DNA of 64,000 nt from Leeuwenhoekiella palythoae. Its GTDB lineage: Bacteria; Bacteroidota; Bacteroidia; Flavobacteriales; Flavobacteriaceae. Each line of letters starts with the position of its first letter. Position 1 is the first letter of the stretch. This document shows positions 1 through 8,398 of the stretch, piece after piece. Under the pieces are notes generated by a model. The model saw nothing but the letters and a program-made list of their open reading frames with translations, made no database searches and was not told where the DNA came from. The position numbers and the translations under genes were made by a program. The stretch covers positions 434,001-498,000 of the forward strand of contig NZ_FQXT01000001.1 in the NCBI RefSeq assembly GCF_900130045.1, read 5' to 3'.

Positions 1-2090
1 ACTGGTCTCCAGACGAAAGTAAAATGGCGTTTACTAATACCATTGAAGACGGAGTACAAGTTTGGGTTCTTGATCTGGAAACAGCAACTGCAAAGCGCGT
101 AACCGAAGCTTTTGTGAATGCTAATATGGGGAATCCTATTAGCTGGTTTAAAGATGGGGAGAGCCTGCTGGTTAATATGCTTCCGGCGACGCGTAAAGAG
201 CTTGTGAACACCGCAGAGGCAGTCCCAACCGGACCAACGATCTCTACAAGTGACGGTTCTAAAGCGCAAAACCGCACCTATCAGGATCTTCTTCAAAATC
301 CTAACGATGTATTCAACTTTGAGCAACTGGCGACTTCTGCTCTCGTAAAAGTAAACCTAGATGGAACTTCGACCTTATGGAAAGACGCAGCGATGTATAG
401 CGATGTTTCGTTCTCGCCTGATGGCAACTACATTATGACAAGTACCATCCACAAGCCCTTCTCGTACATCGTTCCTTATTATCGTTTTCCCGAAACCGTA
501 ACGGTTTATCAGCAAGATGGTACTGAGGTAAAAGTGGTTAATGAAACCCCACTTCTTGAAGAATTACCGCAAGGGTTTATGGCTACACAAACCGGTAAAA
601 GACGCATTTCTTGGCGTGCCGATCAACCGGCAACTTTATATTGGGTAGAAGCCTTAGACCAAGGAGATCCTGAGGTTGAAGTCGAATTCAGAGATCAGGT
701 TTTTATGCAAAAAGCACCCTTTAGCGCGGCTCCGCAAAAAGTGATCAAAACGATCAACCGATACAGCGGAATCTTATGGGGGGATGCCAATACAGCTATT
801 GCTTACGATCGCTGGTGGAATACCCGAAACACTAAAACCTATGTTTTTAATCCTTCGGATGGAAGCAATATGGGCGAAGTCATTTCTGACCGAAGCTATC
901 AAGATGTGTATAGTGACCCCGGTAATTTTGTAACCCACGATAACGAATATGGACGTTCGGTACTGACTTTAGTAAACGGTAGTGCCTATTTAATGGGAGA
1001 CGGATTCAGCGATAAAGGCCAGTTTCCGTTCATTGATAAAATGAATTTAAAAACACAAGAAACTGAGCGTATTTATGAGTCTGAATACACCGATAAGTTA
1101 GAAAGTCTTCAAAAAGCTTTAGATATTGAAGCCGGTAAAATCTTGGTGCGCATAGAAGCGCCAACAGAATATCCTAACTATTACATCAGAGATCTTAACG
1201 ACAACTCGTTAGATCAAATCACGCGTTTTGAAAATCCGTTTAAGAGTATTCAAGATGTGCATAAAGAAGTGATCACCTATAAGCGAGAAGATGGACTTGA
1301 ACTTTCTGGAACTTTATACCTTCCGGTAGGTTATGATATGAACAAAAAAGAAAAGAAACCTATGTTGCTTTGGGCTTATCCTCGCGAGTATAAAGACAAA
1401 AGCAGTGCAGCCCAAACAACCACAAACCCTAACGAATTCACCTATCCTTATTATGGTTCTATGGTGTACTGGGTAACCAGAGGTTATGTGGTGCTTGATG
1501 ATGCGGCATTCCCAATCGTAGGAGAAGGCGATGAAGAACCTAATGATACCTTCAGAAGTCAGCTAGTTGCTAATGCCAAAGCTGCAATTGACGCTGTAGA
1601 TGACTTAGGATATATTGACCGTGATCGCGTAGCAGTAGGTGGCCACAGCTACGGAGCTTTTATGACGGCCAACTTGTTAAGCCACTCCAACTTATTTGCC
1701 GCCGGAATCGCCCGAAGCGGTGCGTATAACCGTACGCTAACGCCGTTTGGCTTTCAGTCTGAAGAGCGTAATTATTGGGAAGCTCCAGAGATTTATTATG
1801 AAATGAGTCCGTTTATGCACGCTGACAAGATGAAAACTCCGCTCTTACTCATTCACGGAGTTGCAGATAATAACAGTGGTACATATCCGCTTCAAAGCGA
1901 GCGCTACTTCAATGCACTAAAAGGTTTAGGCGCCACGGCACGATTAGTGATGCTACCTAAAGAAAGTCACGGTTATGCTGCCAAAGAATCTATCTTACAT
2001 ATGCTTTGGGAACAAGACCAGTGGCTTGAAAAGTATGTGAAGAATCGTGACGTACAAGAGATCAAAAAACAAAAAGAAGTAAAACAATAA
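1..2090 (+). CDS. S9 family peptidase, glutamyl-endopeptidase-like (5' partial)
   Basis: Serine peptidase of the prolyl oligopeptidase superfamily, probably secreted or periplasmic. The reading frame is already open at base 3 and spells a WSPDESKMAF beta-propeller (PD40-like) strand before the first ATG at 24, so the true start lies left of the window. Counting from that ATG, an N-terminal propeller is followed by an alpha/beta hydrolase domain with the nucleophile in GGHSYGAF (Ser 542), Asp 615 in HGVADNN and His 649 in ESHGY. The segment with EERNYWEAPEIYYEMSPF resembles chloroplast-type glutamyl endopeptidases (S9D), which is my best subfamily guess. A strong terminator follows the stop codon. 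Confidence 0.9.
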   Translation, partial: WSPDESKMAFTNTIEDGVQVWVLDLETATAKRVTEAFVNANMGNPISWFKDGESLLVNMLPATRKELVNTAEAVPTGPTISTSDGSKAQNRTYQDLLQNPNDVFNFEQLATSALVKVNLDGTSTLWKDAAMYSDVSFSPDGNYIMTSTIHKPFSYIVPYYRFPETVTVYQQDGTEVKVVNETPLLEELPQGFMATQTGKRRISWRADQPATLYWVEALDQGDPEVEVEFRDQVFMQKAPFSAAPQKVIKTINRYSGILWGDANTAIAYDRWWNTRNTKTYVFNPSDGSNMGEVISDRSYQDVYSDPGNFVTHDNEYGRSVLTLVNGSAYLMGDGFSDKGQFPFIDKMNLKTQETERIYESEYTDKLESLQKALDIEAGKILVRIEAPTEYPNYYIRDLNDNSLDQITRFENPFKSIQDVHKEVITYKREDGLELSGTLYLPVGYDMNKKEKKPMLLWAYPREYKDKSSAAQTTTNPNEFTYPYYGSMVYWVTRGYVVLDDAAFPIVGEGDEEPNDTFRSQLVANAKAAIDAVDDLGYIDRDRVAVGGHSYGAFMTANLLSHSNLFAAGIARSGAYNRTLTPFGFQSEERNYWEAPEIYYEMSPFMHADKMKTPLLLIHGVADNNSGTYPLQSERYFNALKGLGATARLVMLPKESHGYAAKESILHMLWEQDQWLEKYVKNRDVQEIKKQKEVKQ

Positions 2091-2118
2091 GTTTTATACT
2101 TTTTAGTTTCGGCTTAAA

Positions 2119-2156
2119 GTCTCAGCAAGTTTTTGAATGCTTGCTGAGACTTTTTT
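2119..2156 (+). terminator. Rho-independent terminator
   Basis: Perfect 11-bp stem (GTCTCAGCAAG paired with CTTGCTGAGAC, 10-base loop) followed directly by six T residues, 29 bases after the S9 peptidase stop. Confidence 0.9.
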
Positions 2157-2272
2157 GTTAATTGCTAGAGATTTCAAACTGAACATCAAACCTCTATACT
2201 TAAGCTGTATTCAAAACTATGCGTGCATAACAAGTGTCTATCACAAATAGGGTGCATACCGTTTAAAACAGC

Positions 2273-2280
2273 TACCTTTA
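2273..2280 (+). promoter_or_regulatory. Possible -7 promoter element of the desaturase gene
   Basis: TACCTTTA is one base from the Bacteroidota -7 consensus TAnnTTTG and lies about 64 bases upstream of the desaturase ATG. No clear -33 TTTG was found at the expected spacing, so this is tentative. Confidence 0.35.
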
Positions 2281-2343
2281 CGCCTATGCGAGTAACAGAC
2301 AAGCTCGCACCCCTAAACATGTTTTAATTTTTGAACACACACG

Positions 2344-3321
2344 ATGAATTTAAATAATATACGTCTTGAAGTGATGCAAACCATAGGAAAGTCTATGGAC
2401 GAGCTCATTGGTAAATATTTGAAGTCGGTTGAAGAAAACTGGCAACCTACCGATATGCTTCCAGACGCGACAAATCCTGAATTTATAGAAGATGTAAGAG
2501 AGATTCAAGAGCTCTGCCGCGAGATGGATTATGATCTGTTTACCGTTTTAGTAGGTGATACGATTACAGAGGAAGCTTTACCTACGTACGAGTCTTGGTT
2601 AATGAGCGTACAAGGCGTAGATCAAGTAAACGGCAATGGGTGGTCTAAATGGGTGCGCGCCTGGACTGCAGAAGAAAACCGTCACGGTGATCTGCTTAAT
2701 AAATATCTATACCTGTCAGGACGCGTAAATATGCGCGAGATGGAAGTTAGTACGCAGTACCTCATTAGCGATGGTTTTGATATTGGTACCGGTATGGATC
2801 CTTATAAAAACTTTGTATACACCAGTTTTCAGGAATTGGCAACTAACGTATCGCACCGCCGTGTAGCATCGTTTTCGCGTAAAGCGGGCAACAAACAGCT
2901 GGCTAAAATTTGTAATACGATCGCGAAGGATGAAGCAAGGCACGCTTCGGCATATATGGATTTTGTACGCCGAATTTTTGAACTGGATCCTAGTGAAATG
3001 ATGATGGCCTTTGAAGCCATGATGAAAAATAAGATCGTAATGCCGGCGATGTTCTTACGCGAGAGCGGTCAGCAAATTGGCGAACTGTGGGAGCATTTTT
3101 CTGATGCTGCACAGCGTTCTATGGTGTACACCACTCAGGACTACATCACGATCTTAAAATCTTTAATTGCAGATTGGAATATCAATGATATAAAAGGACT
3201 TAACGACAAAGGAGAGCGCGCTCGCGATTATCTGATGAAGCTACCAGACCGTCTAGAACGTATTTCTCAACGTATTGTAGTGCCTAAACGTGATCATACA
3301 TTTAAATGGATCGCCACCTAG
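2344..3321 (+). CDS. Acyl-[acyl-carrier-protein] desaturase (soluble, di-iron)
   Basis: Cytosolic ferritin-like desaturase that inserts a cis double bond into acyl-ACP with O2 and reduced ferredoxin. The 325-residue protein has the usual family length and both diagnostic iron-binding motifs: EENRH at residues 110-114 and DEARH at 196-200. Earlier acidic residues around 76-77 (TITEEALPTY) fit the first carboxylate ligand. There are no membrane segments, so this is the soluble plant/actinobacterial type rather than the membrane FADS type. It is monocistronic, with its own terminator shared with the convergent oxidoreductase gene. Likely role: adjusting membrane unsaturation. Confidence 0.95.
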   Translation: MNLNNIRLEVMQTIGKSMDELIGKYLKSVEENWQPTDMLPDATNPEFIEDVREIQELCREMDYDLFTVLVGDTITEEALPTYESWLMSVQGVDQVNGNGWSKWVRAWTAEENRHGDLLNKYLYLSGRVNMREMEVSTQYLISDGFDIGTGMDPYKNFVYTSFQELATNVSHRRVASFSRKAGNKQLAKICNTIAKDEARHASAYMDFVRRIFELDPSEMMMAFEAMMKNKIVMPAMFLRESGQQIGELWEHFSDAAQRSMVYTTQDYITILKSLIADWNINDIKGLNDKGERARDYLMKLPDRLERISQRIVVPKRDHTFKWIAT

Positions 3322-3340
3322 TTCTTTACTTTTATTTTAT

Positions 3341-3377
3341 AAAAAATCCCCGATAAGAAACTTATCGGGGATTTTTT
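3341..3377. terminator. Bidirectional terminator
   Basis: Perfect 17-bp inverted repeat (AAAAAATCCCCGATAAG and its complement) with a 3-base loop, between two convergent genes. The A/T flanks give a T tract on both strands. Confidence 0.93.
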
Positions 3378-3399
3378 ATACGATTTGGTAAGTATAAAA

Positions 3400-4395
3400 T
3401 CAGATTTTAATAATCATTTTACCTTTGTTCTTTCCATCAAAAAGATCTAGAAATGCTTGAGGAATATTTTCAAAACCTTCTACAATTGTTTCTGTATACA
3501 CTAGCTTTTCCTGTTTTAGCCATTCTGCTAATTGAGCGATAGCTTCTTCAAATTTTGAAGCATAATTAGATACAATAAACCCTTGCATTAGCGCACTATT
3601 TTTTATTAAAAAAGGTTGAACACTTAAGCTTTTAGGAATAGTGGTCTCATTATAAACTGCGATCGCACCACAGTTGATGATGCGTGCATATTTATTAATG
3701 TGATATAAAACAGCATCTGAAATCTCTCCTCCTACGTTATCAAAATAAATATCAACTCCTTCAGGGCAGTGTTCTTTTATTGCAGCAGTTAGATCATCTG
3801 TTGTTTTGTAATTAATACCTGCATCAAAATTAAAATTTTGTTTAAGCATATTAATTTTTTCGTCACTTCCTGCAATCCCCACAACCCTCAGGCCTAAAAG
3901 TTTACCTATTTGGCCTACTATACTTCCAACAGCTCCGGCTGCTCCTGAAACTAGAAGGGTTTCGTTTTCTTTTGGTTTTCCTATTTCGGTAAGACCAGTA
4001 TATGCAGTAAGGCCGGTCATTCCTAAAATTCCCAAATAAGCAGACAAAGGCGCCTTCGACGCATCTACTTTATGTAAATCTTCAGTTGTTATAACTTGTA
4101 AGGTTTTCCAAGGCATTACTTTAGAAACATAATCCCCTGCTTTATAATCTGGATGTTTTGATTCAATAACCTCTGCGATAATACCAGATGTTAAAGGTTT
4201 TCCAACTTCAAATGGTGGGACATATGATTTCGTATCGTTCATACGTCCTCTCAAGTACGGATCTACCGATACATACTTTGATTTCACAAGTAATTCTCCC
4301 TCTTGAGGGTCTCCAACAGATTGTTCTTCAAATTTAAAGTTTCCTAGATTAGGAGTTCCTTCAGGTCGATTATTCAATAAAATTGTTTGTCCCAT
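3400..4395 (-). CDS. NADP-dependent oxidoreductase, zinc-independent MDR family (PTGR/CurA-like)
   Basis: Predicted NADPH-dependent 2-alkenal/enone reductase of the leukotriene B4 12-hydroxydehydrogenase-like medium-chain dehydrogenase/reductase family. The N-terminus ILLNNRPEGTPNLGNF and the segment DPYLRGRMND are typical. The Rossmann loop is SGAAGAVGS, and the catalytic zinc cysteines of classical alcohol dehydrogenases are absent. The frame opens at 4425, but I place the start at the ATG at 4395 (MGQTILLNN), which matches the family N-terminus. Length 331 residues. Monocistronic; substrate unknown. Confidence 0.9.
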   Translation of the reverse strand: MGQTILLNNRPEGTPNLGNFKFEEQSVGDPQEGELLVKSKYVSVDPYLRGRMNDTKSYVPPFEVGKPLTSGIIAEVIESKHPDYKAGDYVSKVMPWKTLQVITTEDLHKVDASKAPLSAYLGILGMTGLTAYTGLTEIGKPKENETLLVSGAAGAVGSIVGQIGKLLGLRVVGIAGSDEKINMLKQNFNFDAGINYKTTDDLTAAIKEHCPEGVDIYFDNVGGEISDAVLYHINKYARIINCGAIAVYNETTIPKSLSVQPFLIKNSALMQGFIVSNYASKFEEAIAQLAEWLKQEKLVYTETIVEGFENIPQAFLDLFDGKNKGKMIIKI

Positions 4396-4707
4396 ATTTT
4401 TTTCTTTAAAATTACAAGACGGCAAACAGTTAAAATGTGAAATATTCTTTTTAATACTTATTTAACTATCTATTGAAGAATAAAAATTAGGTAAGTCGTA
4501 GCTCCATCTTTTAGCGATAGTACTTTACAAGACGACCTCGTTTTATCGATTATTTAAAAGACAATACAAGTTTAAAATCTGAGTTCATCGCCAACATTAT
4601 AAGATATTTGCCTTTGAAAGATATGAGCTTTGCTATCAGACGTTTTAAAAACAACATAACTTTAAAAAGAGACTACAATACCAAAATTATTACAAAGGGG
4701 CTTGGTA

Positions 4708-5445
4708 TTAATCACAGCGTATTTTCCATGCTTTGGCGTGTGGTAAATTTTTACTCGGAATATGAAACCTAAAACTGCTGTAGGCTGCAATGGAATCTTT
4801 GAGCAGCGTCAAAATCTCTTCCTTTAGATAACCAATTTTCTGAAGCATTGCACCGGTAAGTGCGCGGGTGCGCGCATTATAATTCAAAGCAAGTTTAGCA
4901 ATAGTCTTATGCTCCGGGCTGCTCAGCGCTGTAAGCCGCTTGGTCATATGATAACACAATTCTTCTGGTGTTGCGTTGTTAGTGCTATGTACCGCCCGCA
5001 AAACATCAAGAATTTGAAAATAAGGAATGTGCGCTGCAATAATGGGATTATTTTGTTTTACAAAACATATTTTGAACGCACCTCGTTTTATGGGATTACG
5101 CTTTTCTGCCAGCCCCACTTCTAATTGTGTAGCTTTAACAGCATCAAAATCAAAGTTTGCAAATACCGAAGCACCTGTGAGATAACCCACTTGTTGTTCG
5201 CCATCATAAAGCAAATCCTTTACCACCTCATAGGGTTTCAAAAGCTGCTCCCCTTCTGCAAGAATTTCGGGTTTATAGAATTTATCTTTAGCCAATTTGT
5301 TTATCGTTCCGCGTTTTGCAAGGGTATTCAAAAAGTGCTCAACATAATTTTCGTTTTCTGTAAATTCCTTAAAATCGTTATGAGTAAATACGTAGCCTTC
5401 TGGTAATTCTTCAATCTGTTCTTCGAGATGCGCAATCGTTTTCAT
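4708..5445 (-). CDS. DUF6088 family protein (AbiEi-antitoxin-like)
   Basis: A 245-residue protein resembling the DUF6088 / type IV AbiEi antitoxin group. An N-terminal winged-helix-like stretch (roughly residues 10-65, with a typical FTHNDF / KRGTINKLAKDKFYKP run) is followed by a transcriptional-regulator-like middle containing LTGASVFANFDF. Such genes normally sit just before a nucleotidyltransferase toxin (AbiEii-like) gene. Here the next 300 bases downstream on the same strand hold no toxin frame, so it appears to be an orphan. Family assignment is from recalled sequence character. Confidence 0.7.
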   Translation of the reverse strand: MKTIAHLEEQIEELPEGYVFTHNDFKEFTENENYVEHFLNTLAKRGTINKLAKDKFYKPEILAEGEQLLKPYEVVKDLLYDGEQQVGYLTGASVFANFDFDAVKATQLEVGLAEKRNPIKRGAFKICFVKQNNPIIAAHIPYFQILDVLRAVHSTNNATPEELCYHMTKRLTALSSPEHKTIAKLALNYNARTRALTGAMLQKIGYLKEEILTLLKDSIAAYSSFRFHIPSKNLPHAKAWKIRCD

Positions 5446-5950
5446 GAAATTCTTATTTGATTGATCTACATGTAAAAGACCGGCAAATAGATCAAGTGTT
5501 ACGGTAGATACGGCGCTTCAACTCATTTTAACGTTAACGCGCGATCTACACGTAGGGTTTATTTATGTTGGACATAAAAAAACGAGGAACGTTTAATCAA
5601 GCATACCGTTAAAATTGTGTTCTTGCATCGCACACCATATAAATCTTAAGATTGAAGTCTAGAAGTTCTTTAAGCCAATTCTAAAGCCGAATTTTAAAAA
5701 TGCATAGGCTCGCAGGGTTTGGCAGGCTTATGCATTGATGTGCATATAGCAGCAGGATCTTTCGGAAAAATAAGGGGTTTCCTTCGGTATTCGTTCGGTA
5801 TTGATTCGGTACTGCATCGGGTTATAAAGGATTAAAAAACAGCGGAGCTGGTACAGAATATTACACCTGTTTTTAAAAAATACACATTTTACCGAAGGAA
5901 GTACGAAGCAAACTGCCAGGAGATCAATGTAGGTAATACGCGACTGCGTG
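5446..5950. other. Intergenic region without a recognised gene
   Basis: About 500 bases with no convincing ORF on either strand. Around 5779-5815 the heptamer TTCGGTA occurs three times within 40 bases. Its right end runs into the first cassette-boundary palindrome. Confidence 0.6.
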
Positions 5951-6048
5951 TTATTTAGGCATTTAATGACACCACTTAAAAGTATGGATATCCCCTAAAT
6001 TCTAAGGGGATATGTATATATTTAGTGATGGTATAACGAGTTACCTGC
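5951..6048 (+). repeat. Imperfect palindrome, candidate attC-like site A (5' boundary of cassette 1)
   Basis: The site has an internal 9-bp perfect hairpin (ATATCCCCT / AGGGGATAT, 5988-6014). Partly complementary flanks (ACACCACTTAAAAGTAT against ATATATTTAGTGATGGT) extend it to roughly 100 bases. It ends in GTTACCTGC (6040-6048), whose exact reverse complement closes the unit at 6873-6881. The left arm (R''-equivalent) is degraded. Confidence 0.6.
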
Positions 6049-6064
6049 AAGCTGAAAAAACAGA

Positions 6065-6880
6065 ATGAAGAAAACAATCCTACTTATTTTATTGACAATC
6101 TCAATTACTTCTTGTAAAAGTCAAGAGGAAATTGATTTTAAAGTTGGTTACTTACCAAATTACAATTACACGTTGACCCAAAAACAGATTTCAGAAAACA
6201 ATGTAAAATATATTGCATCAGACGAAATACTTCAAAATTTAAAAAACAACGGAATTGAAAATCCTACTTTAACTAAAGACACAAGTCTTTTAAAAAGTGT
6301 TTCTAAAACAGGAAAACTCAAAGGAAACGAATTTCCGATTAACATAGAATTGTTAGAATCCAACAATCCATCTTTAACAAGTGGAACCAAATTTTTCGGA
6401 AAATCAATTGACGGAAAGACTAGAATTGACTCTATTTATTCTTCGACAATGACAGAAGAAAAAAAGAGAACATTACTTCCTGCAATGGAATCGATGATGA
6501 ATCAAATCAAATATCCTAATAGAAAAATTAAAGTTGGAGAAAGTTTTGAGCAGAAAAACCCAATGTCAATGCCTATTGCAGACGTTACAATAGAAATGGA
6601 AATTAATTCAATTTACACTTTGAGAAAAGTAGAAAACGGAATTGGATATTTTGACCTTGACCAAGTCTACACTATAAAATCTGCAACTAAAGATTACGAA
6701 ATGGAATTGAACGGAATTGGTAAAGGACAAATTGATTATGACATTGAAAAACAATTCTTCACTAAATTCTATTTGGAAATGGAAATGAATTTAAAAACGG
6801 AATTAGAAGTATTTAGTATTGAATTACAAACGAAAAGTATAACAGACCAAACAACGGAAATAATAAAAGCCAGCAGGTAA
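6065..6880 (+). CDS. Putative lipoprotein in cassette 1
   Basis: A 271-residue protein with a lipoprotein signal peptide (MKKTILLILLTISITSCKSQ, lipid-modified Cys 17), so probably anchored in the inner or outer membrane. The mature part is rich in charged residues and short beta-like strands and shows no motif I recognise; a distant resemblance to DUF6263-type lipoproteins is possible but unproven. Codon use is markedly AT-rich compared with flanking housekeeping genes. The ORF starts 24 bases after the cassette's GTT, and its stop codon lies inside the 3' boundary repeat, a layout typical of integron cassettes. No promoter of its own was seen. Confidence 0.75.
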   Translation: MKKTILLILLTISITSCKSQEEIDFKVGYLPNYNYTLTQKQISENNVKYIASDEILQNLKNNGIENPTLTKDTSLLKSVSKTGKLKGNEFPINIELLESNNPSLTSGTKFFGKSIDGKTRIDSIYSSTMTEEKKRTLLPAMESMMNQIKYPNRKIKVGESFEQKNPMSMPIADVTIEMEINSIYTLRKVENGIGYFDLDQVYTIKSATKDYEMELNGIGKGQIDYDIEKQFFTKFYLEMEMNLKTELEVFSIELQTKSITDQTTEIIKASR

Positions 6881-7008
6881 CAATGGCTATAAGTAATTGC
6901 TTGTTCTCGCCTACTTCTGAAAATCCTTGCGGATTTTCAGTTTGGTGTGTACTTGCAAAGTTAAGTGCTAAAACCACGCAACTACTCATAGCCGAGACCG
7001 TTAGCCAC
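6873..7008 (+). repeat. attC-like recombination site B between cassettes 1 and 2
   Basis: About 136 bases with imperfect dyad symmetry. The left arm GCAGGTAAC (6873-6881) is the exact complement of the cassette 1 start. Next come GGCTAT and AAGTAATTGC, partly complementary to GCAACTACTC and ATAGCC on the right, then a central perfect 10-bp hairpin (CTGAAAATCC / GGATTTTCAG, 6917-6940). The right arm is GTTAGCCAC (7000-7008), which begins cassette 2. Bases 6879-6925 recur 46 kb away (53537-53583) with one mismatch. Confidence 0.75.
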
Positions 7009-7025
7009 AAAACTGAAAAAAAACT

Positions 7026-7922
7026 TTGGAAATTGATTTAAAAACTTTTGTAGGACTAAAAGAACTTTATCTCATCGATTCAGTTCCAGCTACTTTTGAG
7101 AGTTTAGAACTTATTACAAAAGCTTCTACTGAATTAATCCAATCAATTTACGATTCTAAACCTGAACTTGGAGAAGGCGAAGTTTTTATAGAAACACTTT
7201 CAATAAAAATTTTACTTGCAACAAAAAGTATTATTGAACTTGGAAATGGGACAAAAGTATCTGCTCTTACAAAAGAAAGTAATGTAAAGCTATTAGATTT
7301 TGCTTCAATAAACATTCTTACACGCTCAATAATTGAGGCATTTCTTACAATGGAATATCTTTTCTACAACAACCTCGAATTGAACGAAAGAAATTTTAGA
7401 TTTTATATTTGGCAAATATCAGGTTATAAAGCAAGACAAATTTTTTTCGAGAAAAGAAAAGGACTCAAAGAAAATGTGACCGAAAAACTGAAAACGGAAC
7501 TTTCAGAGATTGAACGTTTATTGTCTATTATTGAGAAATCACCTTATTATGCTGACTTAAATAGGCAAAATTTATGGAAACTCGATAAATTTGGACTTCC
7601 AAGACTCGTAAGTTGGCAAAAACTAATTGAACAGAGTATATTAAAAACATCATTGTTTGAAACATCATATAAACTCTATTCAAATTATGCTCATTCGGAG
7701 TTTATTTCTCTAATTCAAATGAATGGAGCAAATACTCTAAACAAAGGTTCAAAAGAAAACGACCAATCAATTTTAAATTCTTTGCGAGTTGTAAAAATGA
7801 TTAATTGTATTTCAATGGTTTGCTTAAAGAATAAATTTGATTTTGCTTCCAAAGTATTTGAAAAGTATGACGAGGAGACAAAAACGACAATACTATTTTG
7901 GAATGAATTTGGAACGGGATAA
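7026..7922 (+). CDS. Hypothetical protein, possibly DUF5677/HEPN-like, in cassette 2
   Basis: A 298-residue, mostly helical cytosolic protein. The segments LTRSIIEAFLTMEYLFY and LYSNYAHSEFISLIQMNG are reminiscent of DUF5677-type helical proteins, but I cannot confirm this. The only start compatible with the cassette boundary is a TTG at 7026; no in-frame ATG lies nearby upstream. Composition is AT-rich. The gene starts 25 bases after the cassette GTT and ends 10 bases before the complementary right arm at 7932. Function unknown; cassette-borne genes of this kind are often defence or adaptation functions, which is only inference here. Confidence 0.7.
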   Translation: MEIDLKTFVGLKELYLIDSVPATFESLELITKASTELIQSIYDSKPELGEGEVFIETLSIKILLATKSIIELGNGTKVSALTKESNVKLLDFASINILTRSIIEAFLTMEYLFYNNLELNERNFRFYIWQISGYKARQIFFEKRKGLKENVTEKLKTELSEIERLLSIIEKSPYYADLNRQNLWKLDKFGLPRLVSWQKLIEQSILKTSLFETSYKLYSNYAHSEFISLIQMNGANTLNKGSKENDQSILNSLRVVKMINCISMVCLKNKFDFASKVFEKYDEETKTTILFWNEFGTG

Positions 7923-7931
7923 AAAAGTACA

Positions 7932-7960
7932 GTGGCTAACATTGCTAACCGTTGCACAAG
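7932..7960 (+). repeat. Truncated attC-like site C (3' boundary of cassette 2)
   Basis: GTGGCTAAC (7932-7940) is the exact complement of GTTAGCCAC at the start of cassette 2. Only ten bases separate it from the next GTT (GTTGCACAAG, 7951-7960), so the folded body seen in site B is missing here, probably by deletion. The right half belongs to a 52-bp repeat copied at 10637-10688. Confidence 0.65.
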
Positions 7961-7995
7961 AATGTAAAACGCAATATTATAAACATAAATAAGCC
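7944..7995 (+). repeat. 52-bp direct repeat, copy 1
   Basis: Begins GCTAACCGTTGC and ends TAAGCC. Identical at 45 of 52 positions to 10637-10688, in the same orientation. The two copies bracket the hydrolase / membrane protein / AraC block. Confidence 0.8.
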
Positions 7996-8019
7996 GCTTT
8001 AAGCGGTTTTTCTTTTTTT
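7993..8019 (+). terminator. Probable terminator after cassette 2
   Basis: Short GC-rich hairpin CCGCTT / AAGCGG at 7994-8006 followed by a run of 12 T in 13 bases. Confidence 0.6.
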
Positions 8020-8398
8020 GATCATCTGGATTTAGACCAAATTCAGAACTCTTAAAACGGATTTATCGCTGTTTGTTAGTCTATTTTTCAGAGAAAAAAA
8101 TGAAGCGAGCATTCCTGCTCCGCTTTTCGCTCGTTTTTGGGTGAACTTAAGGTGCTTTTTGAGTTTAAAGACTCCATTTGAATTATATCACCCCAAAAGT
8201 GCTAAACTCCTCAAATGCTGTTTTCGTATGATATCGTACTCTATTCAATTACCTTTAAAACTTAAGCAGGTAGTTTTGAAGGCTCATTGCCATAAGCACT
8301 AATATTGCCCCGTTTTGGAAACAACTAACCTTGATTTGGTGACTTTTACTTTTTAAAGAAATACAAATTTTGCATTGTGAACGTAAAAGATTAGAACA
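8020..8398. other. Intergenic region upstream of the hydrolase gene
   Basis: No convincing ORF. A GC-richer hairpin (GCGAGC around 8104, GCTCG around 8131) lies in otherwise AT-rich DNA. I see no clear promoter, although one for the three-gene block must lie here or further upstream. Confidence 0.5.

Noticed and set aside
4521-4772. 83-codon stop-free plus-strand frame antisense to the 3' end of the DUF6088 gene (reads FIDYLKDNTSLKSEFI...)
   Set aside because: No start codon, overlaps a real gene antisense, no family recognised. It could be a gene remnant but cannot be supported.
5779-5815. Three TTCGGTA heptamers as a regulatory array
   Set aside because: Short, irregularly spaced and not near a suitable start codon; may be chance.
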